Assembly: GCA_036558745.1 (NCBI GenBank)
Contig: DATBEZ010000116.1
Span: forward strand, 31,106-95,105
Length of the DNA stretch: 64,000 nt
From: JAMXLJ01 sp036558745
GTDB lineage: Bacteria > Actinomycetota > Acidimicrobiia > IMCC26256 > JAMXLJ01
Direction of reading: 5' to 3'
Both the position numbers and the translations under genes were made by a program. Shown piece after piece: positions 33,814-42,111 of the stretch; position 1 is the stretch's first letter; each line of letters opens with the position of its first letter. The notes under the pieces were generated by a model. That model was not told the DNA's origin and made no database searches. It saw only the letters and a list, made by a program, of their open reading frames with translations.

Positions 33814-34674
33814 TCAGGTGCCGAAGACCAGCTTCGCCGAGACGCCGGCCGGGCCCGCGGGTCGGTCGCCGCGCAACGTGACCCGGTGCATGATCCGGCG
33901 TTCATCGCCGTAGTCGTAGATGCCGTAGTGCATCGTCGTGCGGTTGTCCCAGAACGCGAGCGTCCCGGGCTGCCACCGGTAGCGCACGATGAGCTCGGGC
34001 TGGGTCATGTGGTCGTAGAGCAGACGGAGGAACGCGTCGGCCTGCGGTCCCGGAAAGCCCTTCAGCCCGACGGTGAACTGCGGGTTCACGAAGAGGTTCG
34101 ACCGGCCCGTCTCCGGGTGCACGCGCACGACGGGGTGCTCCACCGGCCAGAGCCGCTCGAGCTTCGTGCCGTCCCACACGTTGCCATCACCGGCCGCGAC
34201 CACGCCCGCGTAGTAGGGATCGAAGTGGATCGCGACGAGCGTCTCGCAGAATTGACGGAGTGGTTCTGCGAGCGTGTCGTACGCGGCGCGGGTGTCGGCC
34301 CACATCGTGTCGCCCCCGACCGGCGGCAGGACCACGGCGCGCAGCATCGACGCCATCGGCGGCTTCGACATGAACGTCACGTCGGTATGCCAGAAATTCG
34401 TGCGGTCCTTGACGCTGTCGATCGGCAGCACGTCGGGATGGTCGTCGAGTGTGGGCTCGACCGGGTGACCCTCGGTGACCGCGCCGAAGCGCCGGGCGAA
34501 CGCGGCCTGCGCTTCCGGCGTGAGCTCCTGGTCGGGGAAGAAGAGCACGAGGCGATCGAGCCACAGGGCGCGGATCGCGGCGATGACGTCGTCGTCGAGC
34601 TCGCTCGCGAGGTCGACACCGCGCACCTCGGCGCCGATCGTCGGGCTCAGCAGGTGAACGTCGAGGTGCGTCAC
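33814..34674 (-). CDS. TauD/TfdA-type Fe(II)/2-oxoglutarate-dependent dioxygenase
   Basis: 286 residues from a GTG at 34674. The facial triad is visible: FWHTDVTF (His and Asp) and the distal histidine in MHRVTLRGDRP, with the 2-oxoglutarate-binding arginine beyond it. Segments GAEVRGVDLASELDDDVIAA and FFPDQELTPEAQAAFARRFG match the family. It hydroxylates a sulphonate, chloroaromatic ether or similar compound; the substrate is unknown. Its stop is 3 bp from the stop of the LivHMG gene, convergent. Confidence 0.88.
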   Translation of the reverse strand: MTHLDVHLLSPTIGAEVRGVDLASELDDDVIAAIRALWLDRLVLFFPDQELTPEAQAAFARRFGAVTEGHPVEPTLDDHPDVLPIDSVKDRTNFWHTDVTFMSKPPMASMLRAVVLPPVGGDTMWADTRAAYDTLAEPLRQFCETLVAIHFDPYYAGVVAAGDGNVWDGTKLERLWPVEHPVVRVHPETGRSNLFVNPQFTVGLKGFPGPQADAFLRLLYDHMTQPELIVRYRWQPGTLAFWDNRTTMHYGIYDYGDERRIMHRVTLRGDRPAGPAGVSAKLVFGT

Positions 34675-34820
34675 GTGTCGACACTCGCCACGAGCAACCG
34701 GGTGAGGGCCTTGGCGCGCGCCACACCGCGCATCGTACGTGCGGCATGTGAGAAATGGGAGTCGCCGTGAAGTCCGGGCGGGCCGCAAAGTGTCGGCGCT
34801 GTGGACGCACACGGCAGCGT

Positions 34821-34849
34821 TTGACGAATACGACTACCCGCCCTACGGT
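34821..34849 (+). promoter_or_regulatory. Sigma-70-type promoter for the secreted TSP3/PKD protein
   Basis: TTGACG at 34821-34826 and TACGGT at 34844-34849 with a 17-bp spacer, 24 bp before the ATG. It resembles the promoter of the transporter operon at 27288 (TTGACG, TACGTT). Confidence 0.6.
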
Positions 34850-34873
34850 CATCGACCGGGCAGGGGGTGCTGA

Positions 34874-36703
34874 ATGGCAGGGTCAGCACGTGCGGGCAAG
34901 CTCGGCGCGGGGATCGTCGTGATCCTCGCGCTGATGGTTGGGCCGATCGTTGCGCTCCCCTCCGCGGCGCACGCGAACACGGGTGGCGTCGTCGCAACTC
35001 CATGCGACAGCTCGATCCACGTCGACTTTCCCGACCCGGGAAATGGGAACTACACCTGGGAAGTCACGATCTCCGGGGCGATGAACGCGACCGAGATCTT
35101 TGCCAATTCCGTCGCAGCCTTTCAGTGGTACGGACTGACGAACGGGGCGTCGTACCAGTTCGACGTCTACCAGTACGGGACGGGGCTCCACATCGGCCAG
35201 AGCGACCCGGTGTCGCCACGCGCCGGGCCGGGCTGCGGCGACGTGGACACCGACGGCGACGGCGTTCCCGACTCCGTCGACAACTGCCCGACGGTCCCCA
35301 ACCCGGATCAGGCCGATTCCAACGGCAACGGAGTGGGCGACGCCTGCGACACACCGCTCACAGCCGCATTCACGTGGGCGGCGCGGTCGAACAGTCTCCT
35401 CTCGGTCGACTTCGATGCATCGGCATCGCAAGGGGCGATCACCGCCTGGACCTGGACGTACATCGACAACGGTTCGGCCGGGTCCGTCACGACGACGACG
35501 CCGTTCTTCACCCACACGTTCGCCGCGCCCGGCACCTACCCGGTGTTGCTCACCGTCTCCGACGGTACGCACACCGCGAACACGGCACAGAACGTGACGG
35601 TCGCGTTCCGGCACTACCGGATCGAGATGAAGGCGTGGATCCCTCAGGCATCGGTCGTCGATCCACTTGCGCCCCAGACCGTCTCGTTCCCGGTGTGGTT
35701 GGCACCGCTCGTCACCGGCCAGCTGGGCCCGTGCATCCAGAACGCCGCGCGTGGCCTCACCATCAATCAGAACCTCACCATCCGGTCCCAGTTCATCGGC
35801 GACGGACATGCCGACTACGGCGCGGTCAACGCGGGCGTCGCCGACTTCCGCGTCCGCAACGTCGTCGAGTTCGACTGGGACGGAGCGCGGATCCGCAACT
35901 TCGTCCCGGACACGTCGAACCCTGGGTTCGGCCGTACGATCCGACAGCTGGTCGTGAGCGCGCCCGGCAAACCGACCACCACGTGCTCCCAGCGCGCGGA
36001 CGCGAGCCCGGCGTTTCGCTATCAGGACTCACAGACCGGCAACACCACGTTCTCGATCGGGGTGTCGGGGTACGACCCGCTCGAACCGCGCACTTCCGGC
36101 AGCGGCGCGTTCGGGATCGCCGGTGCTGCGGCGTGTGGTGCTGCCGCGGGCGCCGCGAGCGCGGCGGCCGACTCCTTGGGTCTCGGCGCGACCGCGGCAC
36201 GCGCAGGCGTACTGCTGCTCGACGCGCTCTGTCTGTTCATCTCGCAGAACACGCCGACGACGCCGGCCATCGACGGTTCGGCCAACGCGTCGATCGCACC
36301 GAACGGCGTCATCACGTTCAACGCCGCGACCGACTTCTTCCCGAGCTACGGGCTTGCAGTGCAACGTGACGGCGCGCTCCAGGGCCGGGTCATCCTGAAC
36401 GACGCGAGCTGCGTTGCCACGAGCGGTGTCACCGGCGCGGCCACCTTGCTCGTCCGGCTCGCGACCAACGACGTCTTCCGGATCGGCGGCGCCCCGGTGC
36501 TCTCGTTCGGCAACGTTCCCAGAAACGTCCTGACGGTTCAGCCGACGACTCCTCCCAAGCCGTGTCAACCCGACGTTCGGACCCAGTACATCCCGCGAGC
36601 GAGTCAGCTCATCCAGCAGACGAGCACGGGCAAGATCCCGATACTGAACATCGACAAAGCCGCGCTCACGCTCGTCCTCGCGTCCTCGCTCGACCATCCA
36701 TAA
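34874..36703 (+). CDS. Secreted protein with thrombospondin type-3 and PKD-like domains
   Basis: 609 residues. A Sec signal peptide (KLGAGIVVILALMVGPIVAL) with a likely cut after SAAHA. Residues 125-160 are a thrombospondin type-3 calcium-binding repeat (DTDGDGVPDSVDNCPTVPNP then DSNGNGVGDACD). Residues 160-245 are a PKD-like beta-sandwich (DFDASASQGAITAWTWTY, YPVLLTVSDG). The remaining 360 residues have no known domain. Many Asp and Asn calcium-type ligands and few Lys suggest an extracellular adhesin or surface protein. A promoter is present just upstream. Confidence 0.85.
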   Translation: MAGSARAGKLGAGIVVILALMVGPIVALPSAAHANTGGVVATPCDSSIHVDFPDPGNGNYTWEVTISGAMNATEIFANSVAAFQWYGLTNGASYQFDVYQYGTGLHIGQSDPVSPRAGPGCGDVDTDGDGVPDSVDNCPTVPNPDQADSNGNGVGDACDTPLTAAFTWAARSNSLLSVDFDASASQGAITAWTWTYIDNGSAGSVTTTTPFFTHTFAAPGTYPVLLTVSDGTHTANTAQNVTVAFRHYRIEMKAWIPQASVVDPLAPQTVSFPVWLAPLVTGQLGPCIQNAARGLTINQNLTIRSQFIGDGHADYGAVNAGVADFRVRNVVEFDWDGARIRNFVPDTSNPGFGRTIRQLVVSAPGKPTTTCSQRADASPAFRYQDSQTGNTTFSIGVSGYDPLEPRTSGSGAFGIAGAAACGAAAGAASAAADSLGLGATAARAGVLLLDALCLFISQNTPTTPAIDGSANASIAPNGVITFNAATDFFPSYGLAVQRDGALQGRVILNDASCVATSGVTGAATLLVRLATNDVFRIGGAPVLSFGNVPRNVLTVQPTTPPKPCQPDVRTQYIPRASQLIQQTSTGKIPILNIDKAALTLVLASSLDHP

Positions 36704-37046
36704 CGGAAGCGGCCGCACACTGACCGCGAAGCGACCGGTCTGATCACGACCTTCGCGGAGGAGCCACGCGTCGGCATCGAGCCGGAGAGCGCCGCGCGCT
36801 TCACCAGTCGTCATCCACGACATCGGCCGCCGTTACGCGAGCTGGGAGATGATCGCCCGAACTTCGGCGCTGATAGAACCCGGCGACCTCGTCCCTGCCG
36901 TGCCGCGGCTCGCCGTCACCGACCACGTCTGTTCCACGTCATCGGTGAACGTGGCGAGCAGCGCGGGAGATCGCCGCGGGACTGAGCGAGCGGCGGCTGG
37001 CCACGATCGAGCGCTGGCTCGTCGACACCGCGATCGCGATGACGGG
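36704..37046. other. 343-bp intergenic region, possibly degraded coding sequence
   Basis: There is no complete gene. A plus-strand frame at 36968-37045 reads EIAAGLSERRLATIERWLVD and a minus-strand frame ends EVRAIISQLA at 36833; both have protein-like composition but neither has a start, ribosome site or recognisable family. They may be gene remnants. Confidence 0.35.
36724..36758 (+). terminator. Possible terminator hairpin after the secreted TSP3 protein
   Basis: CCGCGAAG (36724-36731) and CTTCGCGG (36751-36758) form a perfect 8-bp stem with a 19-base loop, 20 bp after the stop. No T tract follows. Confidence 0.35.
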
Positions 37047-38108
37047 TCAACCGAGAAGGCCGAAGGCGCCTCTCGCAAGGGCAACGAGGTCGGTGATGGA
37101 CGTCGTGGACAGCGCGACACCCGGGTTCGACACCATCGCCTCGACGACGAAGGTCTCGCCATGGCGGTTGGTCGCGAGCCAGCCCAGTGTGAGCACGCCG
37201 GGCTCCGACCCGCCCTTGAACCAGACGGCGGGCCACACGGACGGATCCAACCCGATCCCGCCGACCTCGTAGGAGAGAACCGTCGACAAGGGCGACAACC
37301 GCGGGTTCCTCGACAGCCGCTGCAAGCCCGCAAACGCGCCACAGATGTCGCCGGGAGAAGCGAACCACTCGATCCTGTCGACGTAGCGAGGCGCCGGCGA
37401 CAGACCCGGGAGGATGTCACTCAGCGGCAGCGGGTCGACCGACGAGGCGAGGAAGGCGTCTCGTTGGTGTCGCGGCGTGGCGAGATAACGATCCGCGAGA
37501 CCCGGGACGTAGTGCAACAAGAACATCTCTCGCGTCGTGAGGAACGGACGGTCCGCGGATACGTGCGTGGTCCACCGACGAACCTGTGCCTCCACGTTCT
37601 TCCGACCCACCAGCCCGATGAGCATGTCGGCGGCCGTGTTGTCGCTGATCGAGATCATCTTCGTCGCGACCTCTTCGACCGAGACCACGGTGCCCGCAGG
37701 GGCGAACTGGAGCGACCCCGGTCCGTTGCCGAGGCTCTTGACCGCGTCTTGGACCGTCAAGGTCTGGTCCCAAGAGATCCGCCCGGTTGCGATCTGCCTC
37801 GCCAGCGCGCCGAGGACGAAGAGCTTGAACTGCGACGCCGTTGGTCGAGCCGTCGACGAAGCGACCTCGTGCATCGGGCGGCACGCGCCTTCCCGTGACA
37901 CGCGTGCGACAAGGAGGCCGACTTCCGGCCCGAACCCGGCGAGCGCTCGATCGACCCTCGCCCACCCCGCTCGCGTCGCTGCACGCGCCGGAGGCGGCTT
38001 CGAAACGAAGGATGAAGGCCAGGCCGAGCACGCGCCGAGTGTGAGGACGACGCCGAGGAGGAGGGCGAGCACCACATGGCGCTTCGGCTGTGAGCTCTGG
38101 CGCGCCAT
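37047..38108 (-). CDS. Class A beta-lactamase-fold lipoprotein (LpqF/ORF12-like serine hydrolase)
   Basis: 353 residues from the ATG at 38108. A lipoprotein signal ends in LGAC (Cys27). The catalytic set is partly visible: SxxK as SQFK (Ser92, Lys95), SDN at 155-157, and a KGG segment (VWFKGGSEPG) replacing the usual KTG. The class A glutamate is not found. This fits the LpqF/clavulanate-ORF12 group, which are serine hydrolases of unknown physiological substrate and not true resistance enzymes. The frame upstream of 38108 is antisense to the neighbour and was excluded. Confidence 0.82.
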   Translation of the reverse strand: MARQSSQPKRHVVLALLLGVVLTLGACSAWPSSFVSKPPPARAATRAGWARVDRALAGFGPEVGLLVARVSREGACRPMHEVASSTARPTASQFKLFVLGALARQIATGRISWDQTLTVQDAVKSLGNGPGSLQFAPAGTVVSVEEVATKMISISDNTAADMLIGLVGRKNVEAQVRRWTTHVSADRPFLTTREMFLLHYVPGLADRYLATPRHQRDAFLASSVDPLPLSDILPGLSPAPRYVDRIEWFASPGDICGAFAGLQRLSRNPRLSPLSTVLSYEVGGIGLDPSVWPAVWFKGGSEPGVLTLGWLATNRHGETFVVEAMVSNPGVALSTTSITDLVALARGAFGLLG

Positions 38109-38221
38109 CGGCCCGAGAGCTTCGCGCGTTCCTCCGTCGTCGGCCCTGAGCACGGAAAAAGCAGGCTCAACCCGGTTCGCACAGCGACCGATGCACTGAC
38201 GCCGTTCCAGCCGCCCACCGC

Positions 38222-39577
38222 ATGTGGGTCGATCGCGAGGTCTCCGCCGTCGTGCACCGAATCGCAACGCTCTCCGCTGCTGCGCTCGTCGTGACGCTCA
38301 CCGCGTGTGGTGGGTCCAAGGTCGCGACGGCGCCCACCAAGCCCACGTCGCGGCCTGCGGCCGAGCCGGCCTCGACGCCGGCAACAGCGCCGTCGGTCAC
38401 CGACGACGACAGCGCGCCGCAGTGCGCGGCCGTTCCCGCGGCGCAGCAAGCTGCCGGGAACGTGCACGTGATCCGCTCGTTCGACGGCGGCGACGGCGCG
38501 AACCCGTGGGGATCGCTCACGCTCGACGGCTCCACGCTCTACGGCCGCACCACGTTCGGTGGCGCGGAGAACAACGGTGTGGTGTTCAGCATCGGGACCG
38601 ACGGCTCCGCGTTCAAGACGATGCACACGTTCACGCTCGGGAGCGACAACGGCTCGGGCAACCAGCCCCACCACGATTCGCTCACGCTCGACAAGGGCGT
38701 GCTCTACGGCGCCACGCTCAAGGGCGGGGCGGGCGACCACGGCGTCGTGTTCTCCATCCGGCGCGACGGTTCGCGATACACACCCCTGCACGTCTTCAAG
38801 GGCGCGCCGTCCGACGGGTCCCAAGCCCACAGTGACTTCGTGGTCGTCGGCGACACGCTCTACGGCATGACGGCGAAGGGTGGTGCCCACGACGGTGGCA
38901 GTCTCTTCTCGGTTCGCACCGACGGGAGCGACTCCAGGATGCTGTACTCGTTCGATGCGCCGACGGGCGACGAGCCGCACGGCCGCCTCGCGCTCACGAG
39001 CGACGGCGCGTCGCTCGTCGGGATGACGAGGAAGGGCGGCGCCCACGGCGACGGCGTGGTCTTCCGCTTCGATCTGCACACGTCGACCTACCGGGTGCTG
39101 CACGACTTCGCCGGCGGCGCGGCCGACGGTGCGACACCGTTCCACGGGTACCTCACCCGTATCGGGACCGCGCTCTACGGCATGACGACCAAGGGCGGGA
39201 GCGCGGACGCCGGCGTCGTCTTCCGCATCGGCGAGACCGGCTCGGGGTTCACGATCCTGCACACCTTCGGGGTCACCAAGGACGACGGCAAGGAGACCAA
39301 AGGCTCGCTCCTGTTGAGCCGCGGCTACCTCTATGGTGAGAGCTACAAGGGGGGCCCGTTCGACGACGGGACGGCCTTCCGCATTCGTACCGACGGCTCC
39401 GACTACCGCCAGCTCGCGTACTTCGGCGGGTCGGTCACCGGCGCGCATCCCTACGACAACGTCGCCATCGCGGCCGACGGGTCGAAGCTGTACGGCATGA
39501 CCGGGTTCGGCGGTGCGCACGACCCCAACTGCACCAAGGCCTACGGGACGATCTACTCCGTCGACGTCCCGCGCTGA
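38222..39577 (+). CDS. GloVer-repeat (choice-of-anchor tandem repeat) lipoprotein
   Basis: 451 residues. The signal ends in the lipobox LTAC at about residue 28, then a Pro/Ala/Thr-rich linker. Residues 80-450 are seven tandem repeats of about 50-55 residues, each with a YG(M/A)T..GG...G(V)VF core, for example LYGMTAKGGAHDGGSLFSV and LYGMTTKGGSADAGVVFRI. Tandem repeats of this type build a beta-propeller-like fold in exported proteins of unknown role. A GTG a few codons later (VHRIATLSAAALV) is an alternative start. It is divergent from the LpqF-like gene. Confidence 0.82.
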   Translation: MWVDREVSAVVHRIATLSAAALVVTLTACGGSKVATAPTKPTSRPAAEPASTPATAPSVTDDDSAPQCAAVPAAQQAAGNVHVIRSFDGGDGANPWGSLTLDGSTLYGRTTFGGAENNGVVFSIGTDGSAFKTMHTFTLGSDNGSGNQPHHDSLTLDKGVLYGATLKGGAGDHGVVFSIRRDGSRYTPLHVFKGAPSDGSQAHSDFVVVGDTLYGMTAKGGAHDGGSLFSVRTDGSDSRMLYSFDAPTGDEPHGRLALTSDGASLVGMTRKGGAHGDGVVFRFDLHTSTYRVLHDFAGGAADGATPFHGYLTRIGTALYGMTTKGGSADAGVVFRIGETGSGFTILHTFGVTKDDGKETKGSLLLSRGYLYGESYKGGPFDDGTAFRIRTDGSDYRQLAYFGGSVTGAHPYDNVAIAADGSKLYGMTGFGGAHDPNCTKAYGTIYSVDVPR

Positions 39578-39605
39578 GGGCCGATCCTCGGTCGGCGGCG
39601 GCCGT

Positions 39606-41879
39606 TCAGCGCGCGGCCGTCGTTGCGTCCGGCGCGGGCGCCTCGAACGCGACGACGTGAGCCGGTGCGGGTCGTGCCAGGTAGAAGCCTTGGCCTGCGT
39701 CGCACCCGAGGGCCTGGAGATACTGCAGCTGCTCGAGCGTCTCGATGCCTTCCGCGACGACGCGCAGACCGAGGGCGTGGCCGAGGCGCACGACCGCCGC
39801 GACGATCTCCTCGTCGTGGGTGGCACGCCCGATGCCGTTCACGAACTGGCGGTCGATCTTGACGATGCCGACCGGAAAGCGCCGGAGATACGTCAGCGAC
39901 GAGTACCCGGTCCCGAAGTCGTCCACCGCGATCGTCGCTCCGAGGTTGCGAAGCGCATCGAGCGTCGCGACGACGCGCTCGTGATCGTTGAGGACGTAGG
40001 TCTCGGTTACCTCGAGCCAGAGCTGCGACGGGTCGAGCTCCGACATGCCGAGCGTGTCCCGCACGAGCGCGTTGACGTTCGGGTCGTTGAGCTGCTTGCC
40101 CGAGAGGTTGATGCTCGCCGCAAGTGGAGATGTGCCGATCCGTTCGCGGTTCCACGTCGCGACCTGTTGGCATGCTTCGCGCATCACCTGCGCACCGAGC
40201 TCGACGATCAGGCCGGTGTCCTCTGCGACGCCGATGAAGGCCTCCGGCGAGACCAGCCCGCGCTGCGGGTCGTGCCACCTGGCGAGCGCCTCGACCGCGA
40301 TCACGGACAGATCGTTGAGGGCGAAGATCGGTTGGTAGTGGACCCCGATCTCACCCTTGTCGATCGCGCGTCGGAGCGCACCCTCGATGTGGACGCGCTC
40401 ACGCGTCTCCGCACCGGTCGTCTCGTCGAAGACGACCGCGCGTCCCCGACCCAACGTCTTCGCTCGATACATCGCAGCGTCCGCGCGTTGGAGCAGTCGC
40501 TCGGCGTCGTCACCACGCTCACCGATCGCGATGCCCACGCTTGCCGAGATGGGGAGCGCGCACCCGCCGATCGTGACCCGCTCGTCGAAGCAGCGGATGA
40601 TCCGGTCGCCGAGCAGCCCCGCCGTCTCGGGGTCGGCGACGCCCTCACTGAGGACGACGAACTCGTCCCCACCGAGCCGGGCGACGGTGTCGGTCGGGCG
40701 AAGTGCACGGCGGAGGCGTCGCGCGACCTGGACGAGGAGCTCGTCGCCTGCACCATGGCCGAGCTGATCGTTGACCAGCTTGAACCGGTCGAGGTCGAGG
40801 AACGCCAATGCCGGCACTCCCCCCGGATCCCGCTCGACGCTCATCAGCGACTGTTCGAGCCGGTCCATCAGGAGGGAGCGGTTCGGGAGTCCGGTCAGCG
40901 TGTCGTGGAGGGCGTGGTGGGCGAGGGCGCGCTCGGCCGCCTTGCGCGCGGTGACGTCGCGAATGTTGACGATGAGACCTGCGACGGTGGGCCGCGAGCG
41001 CAGGTCGCTGACGGCAGCCTCGACGTCTCGCCACGTGCCGTCCGCGTGTCGCAGCCGGATGTCCAGCCGTGTCGACGTCTCCTCCGTGGTGTGCCATCCG
41101 GCGACCAGCGCGCGGAGCTGCTCGAGGTCCTCCGGGTGTACGAGCGTCGCGGCATCCGTGCCGAGCAGTTGCGCGGCGTCGACTCCGAGCATCTCCCAAC
41201 TCGCCTCGCTGGCGTAGAGGATGCGACTGCCCTCTCCGACGACGATGGTGAGGTCGGACGAGTGCTGGACCAGCGAACGGAATCGGTCCTCGCTCGCGCG
41301 CAGCGATGACTCGGCCTTCTCCTTGTCGGCCGTCACCGACCCGACCATGCGCAGGACGATCGTGAGCCCGACGATCTCGAGAGCGGCGAGTCCTTGAACC
41401 ATCGAGGTCGGCAGCAACGACGGGACGAGCCGCAGAGCGATCCCACATTGCGCGAGCGCGATGCAGAGCGCGCACCATGCGAGCGTCGAGCGCCACGCCC
41501 GCGCGCCGAAGCGACCGATCGCCTCCTGCGCGGTGAACGCGTAGGCGATCGTGAGGACGGGTCCCCATCCGGTCATGTAGATGGCTGCCGTGACCGCGGC
41601 CGTCTGCGCCGCGATCCGCGCCTGGACCGACAGGCGGCTCCGGCGACGCAGGGCCCACGCGTCGGTGATGGCACCCAGCACGGCAGCAGCACCGAGCATC
41701 AGCGCGTATCCCCACAGCGGCGCACGCGCGATGAGGTCGAGGTCGCGAAGGATCCAGATGATCAGCAGGATCGGAGGATTGATGAGGTAGCTCCACGCCT
41801 GGGGTGGCAGCCGCGAGATGGTCCCCGCCGCTGTCGTCCTCTCGGCTCCGCCTTCCGCCACGTCGAGCTCCGAACCCAC
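39606..41879 (-). CDS. Membrane PAS-GGDEF-EAL cyclic-di-GMP signalling protein
   Basis: 757 residues from a GTG. Five hydrophobic segments occupy residues 35-185; then a PAS domain (200-320, DLTIVVGEGSRILYASEASW), a GGDEF domain with intact GGDEF at about 403 and an inhibitory RxxD (RPTD) five residues before it, and an EAL domain starting EALARW at about 530 with VDDFGTGYSSLTYL. So it can be both a diguanylate cyclase and a phosphodiesterase. Its membrane domain resembles that of the GGDEF protein at 49618. It is divergent from another GGDEF-EAL gene. Confidence 0.9.
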   Translation of the reverse strand: MGSELDVAEGGAERTTAAGTISRLPPQAWSYLINPPILLIIWILRDLDLIARAPLWGYALMLGAAAVLGAITDAWALRRRSRLSVQARIAAQTAAVTAAIYMTGWGPVLTIAYAFTAQEAIGRFGARAWRSTLAWCALCIALAQCGIALRLVPSLLPTSMVQGLAALEIVGLTIVLRMVGSVTADKEKAESSLRASEDRFRSLVQHSSDLTIVVGEGSRILYASEASWEMLGVDAAQLLGTDAATLVHPEDLEQLRALVAGWHTTEETSTRLDIRLRHADGTWRDVEAAVSDLRSRPTVAGLIVNIRDVTARKAAERALAHHALHDTLTGLPNRSLLMDRLEQSLMSVERDPGGVPALAFLDLDRFKLVNDQLGHGAGDELLVQVARRLRRALRPTDTVARLGGDEFVVLSEGVADPETAGLLGDRIIRCFDERVTIGGCALPISASVGIAIGERGDDAERLLQRADAAMYRAKTLGRGRAVVFDETTGAETRERVHIEGALRRAIDKGEIGVHYQPIFALNDLSVIAVEALARWHDPQRGLVSPEAFIGVAEDTGLIVELGAQVMREACQQVATWNRERIGTSPLAASINLSGKQLNDPNVNALVRDTLGMSELDPSQLWLEVTETYVLNDHERVVATLDALRNLGATIAVDDFGTGYSSLTYLRRFPVGIVKIDRQFVNGIGRATHDEEIVAAVVRLGHALGLRVVAEGIETLEQLQYLQALGCDAGQGFYLARPAPAHVVAFEAPAPDATTAAR

Positions 41880-42111
41880 TCCGCGGGGCTCGGACCTGCC
41901 CCGATAGAAGGAAGTTCGGCATGCACCGCGCCGGGATGAGGACCATGGGACGTTCGGGCGGGGCCGTGTCCCGGTCGGGACAATTTGTCACGAGCGATCG
42001 GCCGGTCGGCGTGAGGTATCAAGACCGCCCCGGCGCGACCGATGGATCCACAGCCGCTGTTGCACGCGTCCGGCGTGACGGCGGAGGCGCTCGCAGGGGA
42101 CGGTCCCGGGG

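Noticed and set aside
31374..33881. An 835-residue plus-strand frame inside the LivHMG gene
   Set aside because: It is the +1 shadow of the transporter gene and shows no membrane helices or motifs.
36833..37046. Possible gene remnants before the LpqF-like gene
   Set aside because: Two protein-like fragments exist in different frames, but no family or start could be supported, so they are not called as a gene.
38859..39577. Long tandem DNA repeats in the GloVer gene considered as a CRISPR-like array
   Set aside because: The repetition is at protein level (seven 50-55 residue units) with divergent DNA and no unique spacers.
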